Notes: generated by a model from the letters alone, not told the origin. A stretch of 64,000 bases of DNA from Chromobacterium haemolyticum (GCF_002081825.1 NZ_MUKU01000005.1:1-64000), one strand, 5' to 3'. Shown: positions 31,358 to 40,751, counted from the stretch's first letter. Translations and numbers: made by a program.

Positions 31358-31663
31358 ATGCAAACAGAGACTCAAAGAAAATATGCCACGAGCGCGGTTA
31401 TCGTGTTTTTTATCACGCTGCTGCTTTCGTATTACGCCTATTTTTTGCCGAGAATGGATTATTCATGCGGTGATGGTTCCTGCATGATGGATGGCATGAT
31501 GTATCGCTACATTGCCTATGCTCTCACCGTGCTGGGCTTTTATACGGCGGCTGTTTTAAGTGTGCGGATATTGATTGATCAATGGTGGAGGTGCTTTGCC
31601 CTGGGCGCTGTGTTGATCTTGCTGATCAATCCTCATGGATTTTTTACCATCCTGCCTCATTAA
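31358..31663 (+). CDS. Small membrane protein, hypothetical
   Basis: 101 residues with about three membrane-spanning segments: 12-30 (SAVIVFFITLLLSYYAYFL), about 50-72 (YIAYALTVLGFYTAAVLSV) and about 80-98 (CFALGAVLILLINPHGFF). A short loop between the first two holds two Cys and several Met/Asp residues (DYSCGDGSCMMDGMMY), which might bind a metal or form a disulphide. No family is recognised. It is isolated: the folded repeat region lies upstream and the immunity cluster converges on it from the right. Confidence 0.6.
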   Translation: MQTETQRKYATSAVIVFFITLLLSYYAYFLPRMDYSCGDGSCMMDGMMYRYIAYALTVLGFYTAAVLSVRILIDQWWRCFALGAVLILLINPHGFFTILPH

Positions 31664-31780
31664 TAGGGCGTGGCTTGGGGGCAAGCTGTGAGCGCTCGTA
31701 TTCGCGAGCCAGCACCTAGTCCTAATGCGCGGATGTTCCGCGGTTTGCCAGCTCCTAGAAGCAAAGCCAAAATGCGCGTT

Positions 31781-32821
31781 CTAGGAAGCGTCGGCACCCA
31801 GCGGTCTGCCAGTTTTAGGGTCCAGCCCTTTGGCCTTGGCCAGCGTTTCCATCAGTTCTTCGCTGGGCTTGGGCGGGGCGATATTGGCTTCGTGATCTTT
31901 CAGCCACTGAATCTTGCCGTCCCAGGGCGGTAGCTTGGCTGGAGGCAGCGGGACGATTTCGTCTAACTCGGGTACAGAGGGGTGGAGGTAGGAATAGCGG
32001 CCGAGGATAGCGCCAATTTCTTTGTAACGACTGCTACGTTCAGAATCTTTAGCCAAGTCCATGAAATACAGCTCATTATCTTTCGAGGGGCCAGAGAAAC
32101 CGTGCTCAAGGCGCGAAGCAGCGCCTTCGTCTCCTGCTTGAACTCCAAGTTGAAGAGCGGCAAGTGCATCTGTATAGCGTTGATCATCCCTTAAATCGAC
32201 AGCTAACATCGTTGCGGCTCTACCGTGGCCTTGCTCGGCGGCACAGCGACGCATCTGTCGTGCGACCTCTGGAACCTTATCAAGAGGAGCTAACTTTTCC
32301 GCTACATAGTACTGCCCGTCAGGACTGCCAAGGTCTGCCGCTTTTCGGTAGTAGCGTAAAGCCAATTCCGAATCTTTTCTTACCCCGTAGCCTGCATCAA
32401 GATAGCGAGCCATATCGTAGTAGCCACCCGGCACGCCTAGGCGTATCAGTTCCTCGGTCAGGTCCAGGGTTTCTTTTACTGGGTCGGCACTCCAGGCTTG
32501 TGCCCTGCCTATCATCTGGCGCAACTCCAGATTGGCCTTGTCATGACCATAAGCGGTGGCGATGCGGTAATAGCGTTCCAGTACTGGGTAGATACTGACA
32601 TCATCCTTCAGCAGATTATTCTTTTGCACATAGCGCGCATAGCGATAGAGCTGTTCTGCATCGGGATTACGTTTTGGTAAATGCTCTTTCTCATGGGCAC
32701 AGCTAAAGGCCAGGTTGGCTTTTACCTCATCAAGCGTGGGCACGGCGCGCTGCTTGTTGCCGCAGGCGGCCAACAGGAGCAGCAGCGCCCAGAGCATTGC
32801 GCGTTTAGGAAGCGTCGGCAC
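31781..32821 (-). CDS. Sel1-repeat lipoprotein, putative Tli5-type immunity protein (third copy)
   Basis: 346 residues. A lipoprotein signal peptide (WALLLLLAAC) is followed by Sel1-like helical repeats, the clearest being YDMARYLDAGYGVRKDSELA then LRYYRKAADLGSPDGQYYVA. A C-terminal ~110-residue region (DUF6396-like) is almost identical in all three tandem copies. P. aeruginosa protects itself from the Tle5b (PldB) phospholipase with tandem Sel1-type immunity proteins encoded next to the effector, so the same role is inferred here. As a lipoprotein it would face the periplasm, where Tle5 acts. The start overlaps the previous copy's end by 17 bp. Confidence 0.75.
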   Translation of the reverse strand: MPTLPKRAMLWALLLLLAACGNKQRAVPTLDEVKANLAFSCAHEKEHLPKRNPDAEQLYRYARYVQKNNLLKDDVSIYPVLERYYRIATAYGHDKANLELRQMIGRAQAWSADPVKETLDLTEELIRLGVPGGYYDMARYLDAGYGVRKDSELALRYYRKAADLGSPDGQYYVAEKLAPLDKVPEVARQMRRCAAEQGHGRAATMLAVDLRDDQRYTDALAALQLGVQAGDEGAASRLEHGFSGPSKDNELYFMDLAKDSERSSRYKEIGAILGRYSYLHPSVPELDEIVPLPPAKLPPWDGKIQWLKDHEANIAPPKPSEELMETLAKAKGLDPKTGRPLGADAS

Positions 32822-33845
32822 CCAGCGGCCTGCCAGTTTTAGGGTCCAGCCCTTTGGCCTTGGCCAGCGTTTCCATCAGTTCTTCGCTGGGCTTGGGCGG
32901 GGCGATATTAGCTTCGTGATCTTTCAGCCATTGAATCTTGCCATCCCAGGGCGGCAACTTGGCTGGAGGCAGCGGGACGATTTGGTCTAGCTCGGGTACG
33001 GAGGGGTGCAAGTAAGAGTAACGGCCAAGGATGTCTCCGATTTCTTTGTAACGGCGGCTGCGCTCAAGATCCTTTTCAATATTTAAAAAGTGAATTTGAT
33101 TTTTTGTATCAGTTGTCTGAAAAGCCTTTTCAAGTGTGTATGCGGATGTTTCATCACCACCCTTTACACCAAATTGGAATGCCTCGATAGCTTGGGTGTA
33201 TATCTTCTTTCCTTTCAGGTTGCGACCAAGCATGTCAGCCGCTTGCCCATGCCCTTGCTCACCGGCACATTTTCTCATTTGACGTGCAATATCGGGTGCT
33301 TTATCCAGGGGTGCCAGTTTTTCCGCAACGTAAAACTGCCCATCAGGGCTCCCCATATCCGCCGACTTTCGATAATAACGCAAGGCTAGTTCTGGGCCTT
33401 TTTTCACCCCGTAGCCAGCATCAAGATAGCGGGCCATATCGTAGTAGCCACCCGGCACGCCTTGGCGTATCAGCTCCTCGGTCAAGTCCAGGGTTTCTTT
33501 TACCGGATCGGCGCTCCAGGCCTGGCCCTTGGCTATCATCTGGCGCAACTCCAGGTTAGCCTTGTAATGGCCATATGCCGTGGCAATACGGTAATAGCGT
33601 TCCAGTGCCGGATAAACGCTGGTGTCATCCTTCAACAGATTGTCCTTCTGCACATAGCGCGCATAGAGGTAGAGGCGCTCTGCATCGGGGTTGAGTTTTG
33701 GTAGATGCTCTTTCTCATGGACGCAGCTAAAAGCCAGCTTGGCCTCAATCCCCTCCAGCGTGGGCACGGCGCGCTGCTTGTTGCCGCAGGCGGCCAACAG
33801 GAGCAGCAGCGCCCAGAGCGTTGCGCGTTTAGGAAGCGTCGGCAC
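32805..33845 (-). CDS. Sel1-repeat lipoprotein, putative Tli5-type immunity protein (second copy)
   Basis: 346 residues, the middle of three tandem paralogues. It has the same lipobox (LLLLLAAC), the same Sel1 core and the same C-terminal tail ending GRPLGADAS. It differs from its neighbours mainly at about residues 185-275, where the sequence reads 'GRNLKGKKIYTQAIEAFQFG' and later 'KAFQTTDTKNQIHFLN'. This central stretch is also more AT-rich. Such a pattern, with conserved ends and a divergent middle, suggests homogenisation of the ends and selection for diversity in the part that touches the effector. Overlaps both neighbours by 17 bp, so all three copies are translationally coupled. Confidence 0.75.
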   Translation of the reverse strand: MPTLPKRATLWALLLLLAACGNKQRAVPTLEGIEAKLAFSCVHEKEHLPKLNPDAERLYLYARYVQKDNLLKDDTSVYPALERYYRIATAYGHYKANLELRQMIAKGQAWSADPVKETLDLTEELIRQGVPGGYYDMARYLDAGYGVKKGPELALRYYRKSADMGSPDGQFYVAEKLAPLDKAPDIARQMRKCAGEQGHGQAADMLGRNLKGKKIYTQAIEAFQFGVKGGDETSAYTLEKAFQTTDTKNQIHFLNIEKDLERSRRYKEIGDILGRYSYLHPSVPELDQIVPLPPAKLPPWDGKIQWLKDHEANIAPPKPSEELMETLAKAKGLDPKTGRPLGADAS

Positions 33846-34851
33846 CCAGCGGTCTGCCAGTTTTAGGGTCCAGCCCTTTGGCCTTGGCCAGCGTTTCCAT
33901 CAGTTCTTCGCTGGGCTTGGGCGGGGCGATATTGGCTTCGTGATCTTTCAGCCACTGAATCTTGCCATCCCAGGGCGGCAACTTGGCCGGAGGCAGCGGG
34001 ACGATTTGGTCTAACTCAGGCACGGTGGGGTGGAGATAGGAGTAGCGGCCTAGTATGTCACTAATTTCTTTATAACGCTGGTTTCGATCATGGTCATTTT
34101 TTAAATTGAGATCCTCACGACTACCAGACTGTGCTACAAATGCTTTACTTAAGATGTATGCAGCTGTTTCATCGCCAGCTTTAACAGCTAATTGGAAAGA
34201 TTCAACAGCTTCCTTGAATTTTTTATCGCTTCTGTAGTCGGTTCCAAGCATACCTGCAGATTCGGAGTGTCCTTGAAGTGCGGCACACTCTCTCATTTGA
34301 CGTGCGACGTTGGGTGCTTTATCAAGCGGAGCCAATTTCTCAGCTACATAGTATTGCCCCTCTGGACTACCCATGTCTGCAGACTTACGATAATAACGCA
34401 AGGCCAACTCGGGGTCTTTCTTTAAACCATAGCCAGCATCAAGATAGCGGGCCATATCGTAGTAGCCACCCGGCACGCCTTGGCGTATCAGCTCCTCGGT
34501 CAAGTCCAGGGTTTCTTTTACCGGATCGGCACTCCAGGCTTGGCCCTTGGCTATCATTTGGCGCAACTCCAGATTGGCCTTGTAATGACCGTAAGCCGTA
34601 GCCATGCGGTAATAACGTTCCAGTACTGGGTAGATACTGACATCGTCCTTCAGCAGATTATTCTTTTGTACATAGCGCGCATAGAGGTAGAGCTGCTCTG
34701 CATCGGAGTTTAGTGTTGGCAAGTGGTCCTTTTCATAGACACAGCTAAAGGCCAGGTTGGCTTTTACCTGATCAAGTGTGGGCACTGTACGCTCCTTGTT
34801 ACCGCAAGCGGCAGTAAATAGACATAAAGTTAATAGAAAAAAACATCGCAC
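33829..34851 (-). CDS. Sel1-repeat lipoprotein, putative Tli5-type immunity protein (first copy)
   Basis: 340 residues, the copy nearest the phospholipase gene, starting only three bases after its stop. The signal peptide differs from the other two (MRCFFLLTLCLFTAAC), so this copy was probably not the source of the others' 5' ends, but the Sel1 core (YDMARYLDAGYGLKKDPELA) and the C-terminal region are nearly identical. Its central stretch (GTDYRSDKKFKEAVESFQLA) is distinct. Being first behind the toxin, it is the best candidate for the original cognate immunity protein. Confidence 0.78.
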   Translation of the reverse strand: MRCFFLLTLCLFTAACGNKERTVPTLDQVKANLAFSCVYEKDHLPTLNSDAEQLYLYARYVQKNNLLKDDVSIYPVLERYYRMATAYGHYKANLELRQMIAKGQAWSADPVKETLDLTEELIRQGVPGGYYDMARYLDAGYGLKKDPELALRYYRKSADMGSPEGQYYVAEKLAPLDKAPNVARQMRECAALQGHSESAGMLGTDYRSDKKFKEAVESFQLAVKAGDETAAYILSKAFVAQSGSREDLNLKNDHDRNQRYKEISDILGRYSYLHPTVPELDQIVPLPPAKLPPWDGKIQWLKDHEANIAPPKPSEELMETLAKAKGLDPKTGRPLGADAS

Positions 34852-34854
34852 AAC

Positions 34855-36780
34855 TTAGTCCTTATTAGTTCGTTCTGCGCTGAAGCGATAAAATTCAATT
34901 AGTGAGGCAACCGGGGATTGCCATTTTTCTTTTGCATTTTTATTCTCCCGGATTATATCTTTCCATTCTTTAAACGCTTCTGCAGGCTTATCTTGCGCCC
35001 CGCGCCCCTTGGTATGAATATTCCACAGCTGCCGCCGCAATACCGGGGTGATCTCCGGCCGGTGGTGGGCGATATTCAGTTCGCTGTCCACCTGCATGCT
35101 GCGGGTGTTGATGTTGGCGCTGCCCAGCGTCATGAAGGTATCGTTGACGATCATCAGCTTGCTGTGAATGTAGACCGGTGTCCAGTCCCGGCCGGGCACG
35201 GTATAGGATTCCGCGCTCATCGGGTATTTCATCCTGACGCGTTTGCTGTCCGGCGTGGTGGGTTCCGAATCCGGCGCCACCAGGGTGCAGACATGCACTT
35301 TCAGGCCCGGCCGTTCTTCCGGCAGGATGGGGGCGTCGGCTTTCCCTAGCGCCGCTTTTTGCGCGGCCAGTTGCCGCTTGCGAGCTTCCAGCGCTGCCTG
35401 CTTGGCTTCCAAGGCCTGCTTTTGCTGTTGATACGCCTGGATCTTGGCTTTGTTGGCGTAGCCATTGGGTATCAGCTGCATATTGCGTTCCAGCTGGGTT
35501 TGCCGGATTTCAACCTCGGTCCGGTTCATCTGGGTTTGCAGGTCTTGCGCGCGCTCCAGTCGGGCGACGTTGGGAATGGTTTCCGCCCGGCCTAGGCTGT
35601 CCAACATTTCATAGGTTTTGACGGTGCCGTCGCCCATGCCTTCGTCGCTGGAGTTGGTCACCACAAAGAGATAAAGCGAGTCGTGCTTGCCGGGATCGCG
35701 GCCGCAGCGGGTTTGCGTCTGGGCGGCGGCCTTGATCTTGTCCGCCAAGGGCGGCCAGCGGAAATACTGGTTCTCGATGTAGATCATGGAGCTGGCGTTG
35801 TTGACCGCCTGCAGATAGAGCTTTTCGATGTCGCGGACATTGTATTGCGCCTGGGTGCGCAGGATTTGCCCCTGGATGGGCAGGTTCTGGCTGTCCGGGC
35901 GCGCGGGGTAGTCGCGGAAGTCGGGCTTGGGCAGCGTTTCCCCAGTTTCCTTCTTCCAGGCTTGCCAGAAGTTGGCGAACAGATCGCCGACGATGGGGCC
36001 GGTCACGCGGCTGGAAATGTCCTGGCGCGGGCCGTGTCCATTTGGCCCCAGGTGCGGCGGATAGCGTTTGCAGCTGTGCGCGTCCTTATCCCAGTACTCG
36101 TCCAACATATTGTGGCCCATCACGAAGCCGACAGCGCGCTGCGGGTCTTCGTAGTCCACCAGCACCATTTTCTGGTGATGGGTGACAGTGGCGGCCTGAA
36201 CCGCGCTGGTGGTTTTTCTCAGCTGGGTGTCGGTGGCTTGAAACAGCGAGCGGTAAAGAATTTCCGCCCGCTCGGTCAGGCTGAAGTCGCGTCCGACAAA
36301 GCGCGGGTTGGCGATCAGGTGTTGCGAGTTGCCGTACCAATAATGATCGTATTTTCTCTGCTCCGGCGTGGCGGTGGGGCTGCTGCTGAACAATCCGCCG
36401 CCAGGCTGGTTGTTCTCCGGGCCGTACTGGGCCAGATTGCTGCCGGCCGGCCCCATGCGCCAGCCCAGGACTTTGACCTTCACCCCCTGTTTGGCTTTCT
36501 GCCTGAGCAGTTCGCCAATGCAAGGTGATTTGCCGTCGCGGATGAAATACATCGACGGTTGGAAACCCCAGCAGATGATGCAGACCGATTTCTTGGCCGC
36601 TTCAATCGCCTGATGCACAGCGCGGAAGGCGCGCTCGCCATTGACCAGCGACTGAAAACTGGCGGTCAGCACGTTGTATTCCGATTTGTCGACAAACCAC
36701 GGCGGGGTGATGGTGCAGCGCATGGTCTGGTTTTGCGCAACCGGGACTTTGATCGGTTTGTTCTTGCCTGCATCAGCCAT
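34855..36780 (-). CDS. T6SS phospholipase D effector, Tle5b (PldB)-like
   Basis: 641 residues with two PLD motifs: HQKMVLVD (His202, Lys204, Asp209) and HSKLMIVND (His539, Lys541), each followed by a GHNM or GSANINTRS-type Gly-Asn/Ser segment. In the second motif the usual first Asp is Asn546, followed by Asp547. A Gln/Lys/Ala-rich predicted coiled coil lies between the halves at about 405-480. Tle5 enzymes hydrolyse membrane phospholipids after T6SS delivery and need periplasmic immunity. The gene overlaps the vgrG upstream by 8 bp and is followed at once by three Sel1 lipoproteins, the same arrangement as pldB and its tandem immunity genes in P. aeruginosa. Confidence 0.88.
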   Translation of the reverse strand: MADAGKNKPIKVPVAQNQTMRCTITPPWFVDKSEYNVLTASFQSLVNGERAFRAVHQAIEAAKKSVCIICWGFQPSMYFIRDGKSPCIGELLRQKAKQGVKVKVLGWRMGPAGSNLAQYGPENNQPGGGLFSSSPTATPEQRKYDHYWYGNSQHLIANPRFVGRDFSLTERAEILYRSLFQATDTQLRKTTSAVQAATVTHHQKMVLVDYEDPQRAVGFVMGHNMLDEYWDKDAHSCKRYPPHLGPNGHGPRQDISSRVTGPIVGDLFANFWQAWKKETGETLPKPDFRDYPARPDSQNLPIQGQILRTQAQYNVRDIEKLYLQAVNNASSMIYIENQYFRWPPLADKIKAAAQTQTRCGRDPGKHDSLYLFVVTNSSDEGMGDGTVKTYEMLDSLGRAETIPNVARLERAQDLQTQMNRTEVEIRQTQLERNMQLIPNGYANKAKIQAYQQQKQALEAKQAALEARKRQLAAQKAALGKADAPILPEERPGLKVHVCTLVAPDSEPTTPDSKRVRMKYPMSAESYTVPGRDWTPVYIHSKLMIVNDTFMTLGSANINTRSMQVDSELNIAHHRPEITPVLRRQLWNIHTKGRGAQDKPAEAFKEWKDIIRENKNAKEKWQSPVASLIEFYRFSAERTNKD

Positions 36781-39700
36781 GATTGCGTCCTTTCCCTTTC
36801 GCCAGGCTCAGGAAATCCTCCCGCGCCGACTCAAGCAGCGAGGTGCGCCCGGCGTCGTCGGCGCTGCCGGCCTGGTGGCCGTGGAAACCCAGATTGGCCG
36901 GTTCGCCCTGGCTGGGGTTGCTGTATTCATTGGGCACCGGGATATCGTATTTGACCCCATTGGCCATTTCGATCCGGTATTTCTGGTTGGGCGCCATGTG
37001 GTCGATATGCAGGCGGCCGCTGTCGTCCAGCACGTCTTTTTTCATCTCCGCGCCGTCGGCGTACAGAGTGAAGGGCATGCCGGCCCAACTGCTGTTCACG
37101 CCTTGCCCTGCCTGGTCGATCTGGACCGTCAGCGGGGACTTGGGCAGGTGCTTGGGGAAGGCCGGGTGCGCGATATTCATCCGGTCCGGCCCGCTCATCT
37201 GGTGGCTGGCGCCTTTCACCGACACCTTGCCGGGGCAATGCAGTTCGATATTGCCGCCGGCGATGCGGATGTAAGCGCCGCCGCTGACGTTGAGCAGGAT
37301 CTCCTGTTTGGCGGCCACGGTGATTCTTTCCTTGCAGGACGTCACCGTCACATCCTTGTCCGCGGTCACCTCGATGCTATCGCTCTGCGCCTGCATCTGC
37401 ACCTTGCCCTTGGCGGCGATCAGCTTCAGCGCCACCTTGTCCTTCACCCCGGTGACGAACAGGCTGATGTGCTGGCCCACGTTATGGAGCCAGCGCCGGC
37501 CGCTGGTCTGGTTGGTGTCGCGCTGCGCCACCAGGTCCAGATTGGTGCCCGCCGCCACGGTCTGGCTTTGCTGGCTCAGGCTGGCGATGCCGGCGGGCGC
37601 GGACAGCACGATCAGCGGTTGTTGGCCGGCCTGGTCTTTTGCGGTCTTGCCGTCTTTGTCGGTGTTGGAGCCGGCTTCCCAGGCTTTCAAGGCGGCGGCT
37701 TGGTGTTGCAGGTGGCCTTCGGTTTTCTTGGCGGCTTTGGCGTTGTCCGCGCCGATTTCTTCCGGCCCGGTTTCCATGGTGTCCGCCTGCTGGCCAGTGG
37801 CGGTGTCGCCCAGGCTCTGGCTCAGACCCAAGGCCGCGTCCAGCTGGCTTTGCGCCTGTTCGCGCGCCAGCTGTTTGCCGGACGCCCCGTTCTGCGCTTC
37901 GGTGCTCAGCAGCAGGCCGTGGCCGGCGCGGATGGCGCCGTGCTGGTCGGTTCTGAGTTCGAAGCCGTCGCCGCGCGGCTCGGCCTTGCCGTTGCTGCGC
38001 GGGTGGGTCAGGAAGCCCTGGTTGAGCTGGGTTTTGCCCGGTTCGCTCGATAGTTTGGTTCTGACTTCGCCGGGGGTGTCGTCGAACAGCAGTTCGTTGT
38101 ACTGGCCGCCCTGGTGTTCCTTGGATTTGATGCCGGACAGGGTTTTGTTGGCCGGCAAGGCGCCGGCGCCGCTGAAGTCCGGCGGCGGGTGGCTGCCGTT
38201 GTAGAGCACGCCGGTGATCACCGGGCGGTCGATGTCGCCTTCGATGAAGTCGACCAGCACTTCCTGGCCGATGCGCGGAATGAATTGGTGGCCCCAGCCG
38301 GCGCCGGCGCTGGGCATCACCACCCGCAGCCAGCAGGAGGATGTGTCGTCCAGGTTGGCGCCGATGCTCGGGTGTTCATCCGGCCGCTGCCAGTGGAATT
38401 GCACTTTGATGCGGCCGTGTTGGTCGGTGTGGACTTCCTCTCCTTGCGGCCCCACCACGGTGGCGGTCTGCACGCCGCGGGATTTGGGCTTGGCCAGCTC
38501 GGTGTGGGCGTAGGCCGGGGTCAGCGGCACGCCGCGGCGTTGGGCGTCGAACTCGGCGCGGAAGGGCTGGGCGTCCTCTGCTTTTGCCAGCGCTTTGAGG
38601 TCCGCCGGCAGGTTGTTGCGCGCGCTCAGGGTTTGGCGGGTGACGACGAATTCGCGCTGTTCGCTGCTGTCGCCGTCGTGGGCGGGGTGGTCGTCCAGTC
38701 GGAACCATTGGCCGGCGGCCAGGCCGCGCACCGAGCCGCCGCCGCTGAATTGCTTGGCCTTGAGGTCATGCGCCTGCTGGCGCAGTTGGGCGTAGTGGCT
38801 AAGCTGGTCGGCGTCGCCGGCGTAGTACAGCGATTGCGGGTCGTAGTCGTGCAAAGAAGACTGCAGCGCCTTGCCGTTCTGGCCTTGATCAATGCGGCTG
38901 TCGTCGCCGCTGTGCTGGGTGCTGACGGGTTGGTAGTCGAAGCTGGCCAGCGCCACCGCGCCGGGGACGATCTGGCGCTGGGCGTTCCATTCGGTCAGGC
39001 CGTCCTCGGCCTCGGTGGCGTCGCTGCGGTGGAAACGCACGCGCTCGACGCCGGCCGGCGGCAGGCTGTAGGGGTCGTCGAAGGCGACCAACCGCACTTG
39101 TGGTACCTCGCCATCGAGGTGATCGAAACGCCAGGCATAACCCTCTTCGTGCAGCAGCCGCACGATGAAGTCGTAATCGGATTCTCGGTATTGCAGGCAG
39201 TAGCTGCGCGGCGAGGCTGGGCCGGTCTTGAAGTCCAGCGTCTGCACCCGGGCGAACACCGGATTGGCCTGCTGATGCTCGGCCAGTATCTGTTTGACGA
39301 TGTCCGGCACCGACAGGTCCTGGAACACCCGCGAGCTTATGCGATGACGCAGCAGCGCGAACGGCGGCTCGATGGTGAGCTGGTAGCGGCTGAAGCCGCC
39401 GTCGGATCCCAGGCTCTCCACTTTGGACACCACGCCGCAACGCAAGGACTCCGCGCCGGCGGCGTCGAGGATGCCGATGCGGGCCGGCAGACCGAGCAGG
39501 GTCTTGAGTTCGATGGCCCCGTCCGGCGACAGACAGGTGAGCTGGTAGGCGTAGGGCCGGGACACGCCTTCCTCGCCGGCCAGGCTCAGCGGCAGCAATT
39601 GCTCGGCCGCCACGCTGCCGTCGCCCAGGCTGAGGGTGAGCAGGCGCTGGTTTTGGTTGAAGGCGGAGGCGAAGCTGGCGAGCAGGGTGCTGAGGTCCAT
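36773..39700 (-). CDS. vgrG: VgrG with DUF2345 and transthyretin-like tail (second copy)
   Basis: About 975 residues. The gp27/gp5 core includes YDFIVRLLHEEGYAWRFDHL, 'EEVHTDQHGRIKVQFHWQRP' and 'GWGHQFIPRIGQEVLVDFIE'. A long DUF2345-type extension follows, and the last ~100 residues contain a small beta domain (FTLYADGAEMKKDVLDDSG, then YRIEMANGVKYDIPV) like the transthyretin-like domains that tether Tle lipases to VgrG. I start it at 39700 (MDLSTLLASF), with AGGA ten bases upstream; the frame is open to 39772 but the extra residues look non-coding. It is first in an operon with Tle5 and its immunity genes, so it is the dedicated carrier. Confidence 0.9.
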   Translation of the reverse strand: MDLSTLLASFASAFNQNQRLLTLSLGDGSVAAEQLLPLSLAGEEGVSRPYAYQLTCLSPDGAIELKTLLGLPARIGILDAAGAESLRCGVVSKVESLGSDGGFSRYQLTIEPPFALLRHRISSRVFQDLSVPDIVKQILAEHQQANPVFARVQTLDFKTGPASPRSYCLQYRESDYDFIVRLLHEEGYAWRFDHLDGEVPQVRLVAFDDPYSLPPAGVERVRFHRSDATEAEDGLTEWNAQRQIVPGAVALASFDYQPVSTQHSGDDSRIDQGQNGKALQSSLHDYDPQSLYYAGDADQLSHYAQLRQQAHDLKAKQFSGGGSVRGLAAGQWFRLDDHPAHDGDSSEQREFVVTRQTLSARNNLPADLKALAKAEDAQPFRAEFDAQRRGVPLTPAYAHTELAKPKSRGVQTATVVGPQGEEVHTDQHGRIKVQFHWQRPDEHPSIGANLDDTSSCWLRVVMPSAGAGWGHQFIPRIGQEVLVDFIEGDIDRPVITGVLYNGSHPPPDFSGAGALPANKTLSGIKSKEHQGGQYNELLFDDTPGEVRTKLSSEPGKTQLNQGFLTHPRSNGKAEPRGDGFELRTDQHGAIRAGHGLLLSTEAQNGASGKQLAREQAQSQLDAALGLSQSLGDTATGQQADTMETGPEEIGADNAKAAKKTEGHLQHQAAALKAWEAGSNTDKDGKTAKDQAGQQPLIVLSAPAGIASLSQQSQTVAAGTNLDLVAQRDTNQTSGRRWLHNVGQHISLFVTGVKDKVALKLIAAKGKVQMQAQSDSIEVTADKDVTVTSCKERITVAAKQEILLNVSGGAYIRIAGGNIELHCPGKVSVKGASHQMSGPDRMNIAHPAFPKHLPKSPLTVQIDQAGQGVNSSWAGMPFTLYADGAEMKKDVLDDSGRLHIDHMAPNQKYRIEMANGVKYDIPVPNEYSNPSQGEPANLGFHGHQAGSADDAGRTSLLESAREDFLSLAKGKGRNHG

Positions 39701-39960
39701 GGGCTTTTTTCCTGACGCAAAAATAGAGGTACCCTCGCGCAGGAGGGTGTCTGAGGGGTGTTTTTGGCTCAAGAGACTAGATAGCGAGGGGATTCTAAGT
39801 ATCAGGACAATGACGTGACAAGGGCCTGGATCAAATGTTGGCTGCTTGAATGGTGCTGCCTGACCTTATTGTCAGGTGTGGTTTGGGGGGCTGTGCCGTT
39901 TTCCAGGCGGGGGCGCACGGCGGCTTACGCCGCCGCGTCGGGTTTGGCGAGAGGGGCTGC

Positions 39961-40626
39961 TCAGTCCAGCGTATCCATATAGTCCTTGCCGCGCAGCCGG
40001 CTGGTTTGTGCCCACGGCAGCGGCTGGCCGGCGGCCAGCGGGCGGATGTCCACGCGCATGCTCTCGCGATGGCGGCCGTCCTGCGAGCGGGACTCCACCC
40101 GCAGCGGCAGCGCCCAGCGCGCGCTCCACTGCAATTGCTTGCTGTGGCCGTTGGCGGTCTTGCGATACCAGCGGCTGCCGTCCGCGCCTGCGCTGACGGC
40201 AAAGCCTTTCAGCTTGGCGATGTCCACCAACTGGCTGGCCAGGATCCAGGAGCCGTCGAAGCCGACGTCGCCCCATTCGCGCTGACCCACTTGCACCAGC
40301 AGCCGCTGTTGCGGCAGGGCGAACTCCAGCCGCGGCTGGCCTTTGGCGTCCAGCCATACGTGGCGGCTGGCGGCGGCGTAGTCGATATGATCGTGGCCGT
40401 CTTCCGCGCCATGGTCGTGATCGTGTCCGCCGGCGTGGGCGTTCAGCCGTTCGCGCCAGACGTGCTTGCCCTGGCGGGTCAGTTTTTCCCGATAGCGTAT
40501 GGTTTTTTCCACGCCGTCGTTGCCGATGGTGACGGTTTCGTAGCTGATGGTGGCCACCAGATCCGGCGTGGCGGCGCGCAGGGCCGGGGACAGGGCCAGC
40601 AAGGCCAGCGGCAGCAGGATTTTCAT
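39961..40626 (-). CDS. Periplasmic protein with His-rich loop, hypothetical
   Basis: 221 residues. A clear signal peptide (MKILLPLALLALSPALRAA) gives a periplasmic protein of about 200 residues. The outstanding feature is HAGGHDHDHGAEDGHDH at about 65-81, a His/Asp cluster likely to bind zinc, nickel or a similar ion. The rest looks beta-rich (VGQREWGDVGFDGSWILASQ). I start it at 40626 because the signal peptide begins there. It lies downstream of two alkaline phosphatase genes in the same direction but is separated from them by a miniature element. Family not recognised; a role in metal supply to zinc-dependent phosphatases is only a guess. Confidence 0.55.
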   Translation of the reverse strand: MKILLPLALLALSPALRAATPDLVATISYETVTIGNDGVEKTIRYREKLTRQGKHVWRERLNAHAGGHDHDHGAEDGHDHIDYAAASRHVWLDAKGQPRLEFALPQQRLLVQVGQREWGDVGFDGSWILASQLVDIAKLKGFAVSAGADGSRWYRKTANGHSKQLQWSARWALPLRVESRSQDGRHRESMRVDIRPLAAGQPLPWAQTSRLRGKDYMDTLD

Positions 40627-40751
40627 CGAGGTCTTTCTTAATGCGTAAAAGGAGGCTTGCCCGAGGGCAAGCCGAATGGAGTGAATCCGTGACGGCCGCG
40701 CCGGGCCTGGAGCGGCGCCGGCGCGGAGCTCATCGCGGGGGCGGGGGTTTA

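Noticed and set aside
5358-39700. Search for a PAAR gene to cap either VgrG
   Set aside because: No protein with the PAAR repeat pattern was seen in the T6SS locus or the second vgrG module; the tip protein is presumably encoded elsewhere.
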